Of a stretch of 64,000 bases of DNA, positions 60,401 through 64,000 are shown one piece after another. The notes beneath the pieces were generated by a model. That model was not told where the DNA came from. It saw only the letters and a list, made by a program, of their open reading frames with translations, and ran no database searches. Source of the DNA: Otis tarda (lineage: Eukaryota; Chordata; Aves; Otidiformes; Otididae). Position 1 is the first letter of the stretch, and every line of letters starts with the position of its first letter. The stretch covers positions 6,510,001-6,574,000 of the forward strand of contig CM048572.1 in assembly GCA_026413225.1 (NCBI GenBank). The letters run 5' to 3'. Position numbers and translations under genes: made by a program.

Positions 60401-63052
60401 TGTGTTTTGTAAGAAAATTTGGGTAGCTTTTCTCTCCCATCACTCCAGGCATCCTTCCTTGGTTGCAACAGGGAGCAATGGACCCAGAAATCTCAGCAAA
60501 AAAAAAAAAAAAAAAAAAAAAGATTCCTGTTTAGCACAGCCAAGAGACTCAGTTTGACTGTTAAAGCTGAGAATTCAGTTCCAACTCCTTGGTCCTGCTC
60601 CACAGCAAATGTCCAGACCTTTGCTAGTTTACTCTTTAGTGCTGGGAGCCTCCTTGGCTGGGGCGCTCGTGATGGCTGAAGTTCCTGCAGGGCTTTATCA
60701 CAGGGCTGAAGAATTAAACTCCAGTAGCTCATCCTGGCTTTAAGGTACAATCAGCTTTTCAGTATGGATCTTGCCGTCTTCTAACGTGCAACAGTTTTGA
60801 GTGTGTTTAGCGGGAAGAACTTGTGAGTAGGAGGTCTCATGAGATCGACGCGTGAAGCGATGACACCGCTGCAGCATGTTTGGGTACAGCATCATTTTCT
60901 CAGCGTCGAGGTGGCAGCAGATCGCAGTGCAGCACCAGGAGCCAGAGCAGAATGCAAGAAGGTCTGAATTTCTCCACAGCTAATTTTAAGCACCCAAATT
61001 AGGTGTTCAGTTGCCCTAGGCGCTTGACAGGGGTTCTAAGGTTGTCTCTCCACTGAGTATAGACTGAGACTGGGGTGACTGTTTCCTGATGGGGTTCCTC
61101 AGTTCTGTGGAAGGTCTCCATACCACAGTCTCACATCAGCAAGACAGACTTCTCTGCAATCACAGTGGTTAACGGACAATTAACAAAATTATTGGAATGA
61201 GACTAATTTTCTAAAGAATTAAATTATTTAAAATAATTAACAACTTGGAATGTCACTGGTCTTGCTCCAATGAAGAGCGAAATACCTGATACAACATGAA
61301 CTCTATGACCAGGAAAGATTTCCTCCAAACCTGCCACAGCTCAGGAGTAAGGATGCTTTTCTCAGGTGTGTTGGATCTTACTTCAAACCTCTGATCTGGC
61401 TGGGATCTCCACGCTGCCTGCCCTCAGCTCTGGGTGACCGGGCATGAGGGACAAGGCTCAGCGACCACTCTGCAGCTCTGAAAGTGGTTCTACAGCCCCT
61501 GATGAATCTATCCCTGCGTAGCTGAAAGGCAAGATGTGATTTCTCAATGAAACAGAAACAATTTTCTTTGGGCCTTGGTTCAAATTAAACCAGAAAAGAA
61601 AAATAAAAAAAACCACCAATTTTTAAAATCAAATATCCTGGAAGATTTCAGCTTGAATCAGGCAGTGATTTGGTGAGGTTAAGGAAAAAGATATGAAGAA
61701 AGGGAAGGACAGACACATCTGCTATACCTGACAAATTAACTCAGTTCAGTATGGTTTACACCTGCTGCAGCTTGACCAGGTGTCTGTGAAAGCTCTTTGG
61801 GAACCTTCTGCAATCCCCCTACAACAAACCTTACTCTGCATTTATGAATAAAAGCTTTTTTATGCAGTTTTAAAAGACCTAAATTCTGCTTTTCTGATTC
61901 TTTACAGAGGAATGGCAATCGGCTCCTCAAAGGACTCTTGGTCTTGGCTGGTGGACATGGCAGCAAATACCTGGCCCTAAAGTAGAGATTTACTCTAAAT
62001 CTGCAGGACACCTGGACCCAGCTGAGCTCTGCTCACTGCAGTTCGGAGAATCCGCGATTTACAGAGATAATCCTCAGACATTTCAAGCTGGGCTGAGGAT
62101 AGACACATTTCCAGCCCATGCCATCAACGCCATTCATCTGGAACAGGTGCCAAGCTTACGAAATGCTCCTGCCATGTGGTAGACACCACAGCACGCTTCA
62201 TTAGCAACCAGCCGAGCAGCTCGCCACCTCCAGCTCGCCGGCATTGCACACAGTCTGGAGATCAGAGACCCAAACCTGGGAAGCAAAGGAGACGAGGTTT
62301 CAAAGGCAGAGGGGGATTTAGGCAGACAATGCCGGACTCTGTAAAACCCGCTGCCAGCCCCTCTTATCCTCCCTCCTTTGAGCAAACGCAGCTGTCTGTC
62401 TTTCTAATTCAGGGGTACAATGTGGCTGCAAGTGTGAGACATGGCCACGGCAGTCTTATTAAAAACAACATCTAATAAATTGCCAAATGCCATTTACCCT
62501 GGATAACCTCCTTAGCTGAAACTCTCCGTATCTCCTGGAGCTGCTTTGATGTGTCCTTCTGCTCTTTCAGCCCAGATGTTGTCATAGATTTGCTGACAAT
62601 GACTGCAAGCCGGCTTTGAAAGGCGCGCTGGCAAGAAATACTTTCCCATCCTGTCCCAGATAGGGTCTGCTCCCCGCCCCCCCCCCCCTTTTTAGTGCTG
62701 AGGCCATTGGGATGAATAAAGGCTCTTTGTTCATTTAGCCATTTCTCTGCTTGCTGATGCATTTTTCATTTTTTAAAAACGAAGCTGCAATGACAGCGGC
62801 AGCAGTTCAATAGATGACTAGGTCTCGAATACCACAGTGGCGGCCAGTGCTTGGACACCAATTTCAGCTCTAAGAATGGACAGCGAAAAAGGGCAGAAGC
62901 CTTAAGAACCCCAGAAAGACCTTCTCCCTCTCTCTCTCTCCTAGGAAAAAGTAGAAAGTTCTACTGAGTGAGGAAATTCTCAATTTTTCTCTTTACTATC
63001 ATGGTAGACGCTGTCTTTCAGAAGAGCTGCACCTTATTCTAGAAGTAGTGGA
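45486..63052. other. Intergenic DNA between R3HDML and FITM2
   Basis: 17.6 kb without a gene that I can support. 46-48 kb is GC-rich with long overlapping open frames on both strands (up to 320 codons), which look like composition artefacts. 57.7-59.3 kb and 61.1-61.7 kb are AT-rich. A 24-base A run lies at 60498-60521 and a 12-base C run near 62677. Promoters or a leader exon of R3HDML, and enhancers, may lie here, but none can be proved by reading. Confidence 0.75.
60498..60521 (+). repeat. Poly(A) tract, 24 bases
   Basis: Uninterrupted run of 24 A. The sequence before it is not a recognised gene or SINE, and no clear target-site duplication flanks it. Confidence 0.9.
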
Positions 63053-63327
63053 TGCTCATTTATGGGACGAGGGAAAACGGCCTCAAGTTGCACCAGGGGA
63101 GGTTTACATTGGATATTAGGAAAAATTTCTCCAGTGAAGGGTTGTCAAGCACTGGAACGGGCTGCCCAGGGCGGTGGTGGAATCACCATCTCTGGAGGGG
63201 TTCAAATGCCAGGTGGGTGTGGAGCTCGGGGACGTGGTTGAGCGGTGGACCTGGCAGCGCTAGGCTGACAGCAGGGCTCGATGATCTGAAAGGTCTTTTC
63301 TGACCCAAATGATTCTGTGATTCTGTG
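63053..63327 (+). mobile_element. CR1 LINE 3' fragment, sense
   Basis: Typical bird CR1 3' end: CAGGGGAGGTTTACATTGGA, then GGAAAAATTTCTCCAGTGAA, GGGCTGCCCAGGG and CTCGATGATCTGAAAGGTCT, closing with two tandem ATTCTGTG 8-mers (63312-63327). Truncated at the 5' side; the reverse-transcriptase part is absent. Confidence 0.93.
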
Positions 63328-63366
63328 GAATGGGTGCTACAGTCCCCAGCCCCGGAGCGTTCCTCT

Positions 63367-63560
63367 TAGAATCCAAGAATGGTTTGCGTTGGAAGGGACC
63401 TTTAAAGGCCACCCAGTCCAACCCCCTGCAAGGAGCAGGGACATCTCCAACCAGATCAGGCTGCTCAGAGCCCCGGCCAACCTGGCCTGGAATGTTTCCA
63501 GGGATGGGGCATCCACCACCTCTCTGGGCAGCCTGGGCCAGTGCTCTACGACGTTCTGCC
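63367..63560 (-). mobile_element. CR1 LINE 3' fragment, antisense
   Basis: Reverse of a CR1 3' end: AATGGTTTGCGTTGGAAGGG, CCAGTCCAACCCCCTGCA and CATCCACCACCTCTCTGGGC. It faces the sense copy tail to tail with 39 bp between. The upper limit is approximate, because similarity fades into the CpG island. Confidence 0.88.
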
Positions 63561-63599
63561 GCTCTGGTCTGGAAGCACCCTCCCCTCTGGCCATGGACG

Positions 63600-63946
63600 C
63601 AAAACGCCACCTCAGTTCTCATTTCGACAGGGAGAGTGGGAACCGGAGGGTCCCGAGCACACGCGTCGTTCCTCTGACACGGACACGCAGACACGGCCTC
63701 TCCCGGCTCCCGTAGGGACCCCACACCGATCGGCTCCCACTGCGCGGCGCCCAGCAGGGGGCGCCCTCCCACTCGCAGCGGCCGTACGCATGCGCACAGT
63801 CCCCTCCCACCCCGTTCCCAGCCCGGCGGGCGCCGCGGGGGGGCGCCCGAGCGGGGCGGTGGAAGGGAGGGGCCGGCGCGCGGTGCGTGACGCAGTACGG
63901 CGGCCGAGCGGGCGGGGCGGGGCCGGGGTGGCGGCGGCGCTCGGGG
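63600..63946 (+). promoter_or_regulatory. FITM2: FITM2 CpG-island promoter
   Basis: Very CpG-rich, TATA-less. It contains an NRF1-like site (63785-63796, 11 of 12 bases), GC boxes (around 63854 and 63909-63922) and a TGACGCA word near 63887. This is typical of a broadly expressed gene. Confidence 0.7.
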
Positions 63947-64000
63947 ATGGAGCGGCTGGAGCGGTGCGGGCGCTGGCTGCGGGCCGGGCTGGCCGCCGGG
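63947..64000 (+). CDS. FITM2: Fat storage-inducing transmembrane protein 2, first 18 codons (cut by the window)
   Basis: The ATG at 63947 opens MERLERCGRWLRAGLAAG, which matches the human FITM2 start (MEHLERCEWLLRG) in pattern, and the frame is open to the window end. FITM2 is an ER multi-pass membrane protein that acts on acyl-CoA and is needed for lipid droplets to bud; no membrane span is reached here. Position and strand next to R3HDML agree with the mammalian order. The call rests on a short peptide plus synteny. Confidence 0.85.
   Translation, partial: MERLERCGRWLRAGLAAG

Overview
This is a 64 kb piece of vertebrate nuclear DNA, almost certainly from a bird. The evidence is compact introns, moderately high GC, and several CR1 LINE fragments, including one 3' end with the ATTCTGTG 8-mer in tandem. 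The protein-coding exons closely match HNF4A, R3HDML and FITM2, which neighbour each other on human chromosome 20q13. Gene order and orientations (FITM2 opposite to R3HDML and HNF4A) are as I remember them in mammals. Species cannot be named from the sequence.

Layout, low to high coordinate. 1-4321: downstream flank and probable 3' UTR of HNF4A. 4322-39566: HNF4A on the minus strand, with nine shared exons (exons 2-10) and two alternative first exons. The P1 first exon is at 21.6-21.7 kb and the P2 first exon at 39.5 kb. Spliced reading frames are 464 aa (P1) and 442 aa (P2), the lengths I remember for mammalian HNF4-alpha1 and alpha7. A cluster of HNF1, Onecut and homeodomain-like sites lies just upstream of the P2 exon, and an HNF1-like site lies upstream of P1. 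41213-45390: R3HDML on the minus strand, five coding exons, 253 aa, with a well-formed poly(A) signal only about 1.4 kb from the HNF4A P2 promoter. 45.4-63.0 kb: gene-poor intergenic DNA in which I can support no gene. 63.05-63.56 kb: two CR1 fragments placed tail to tail. 63.6-64.0 kb: a CpG island and the first 18 codons of FITM2 on the plus strand, running off the window.

How it works together. HNF4A is the hub: a nuclear receptor of liver, gut, kidney and pancreatic islet, with P1 and P2 giving different N-termini on one DNA-binding and ligand-binding body. R3HDML is a secreted CAP-superfamily protein. FITM2 is an ER membrane protein of lipid-droplet formation. They are neighbours, not a pathway or operon. 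I found no new biological system. The more unusual points are a GC-AG intron in HNF4A, the apparent absence of the splice donor that makes the mammalian alpha2 insertion, and a higher-order minisatellite about 1 kb inside the gene from the P2 exon.
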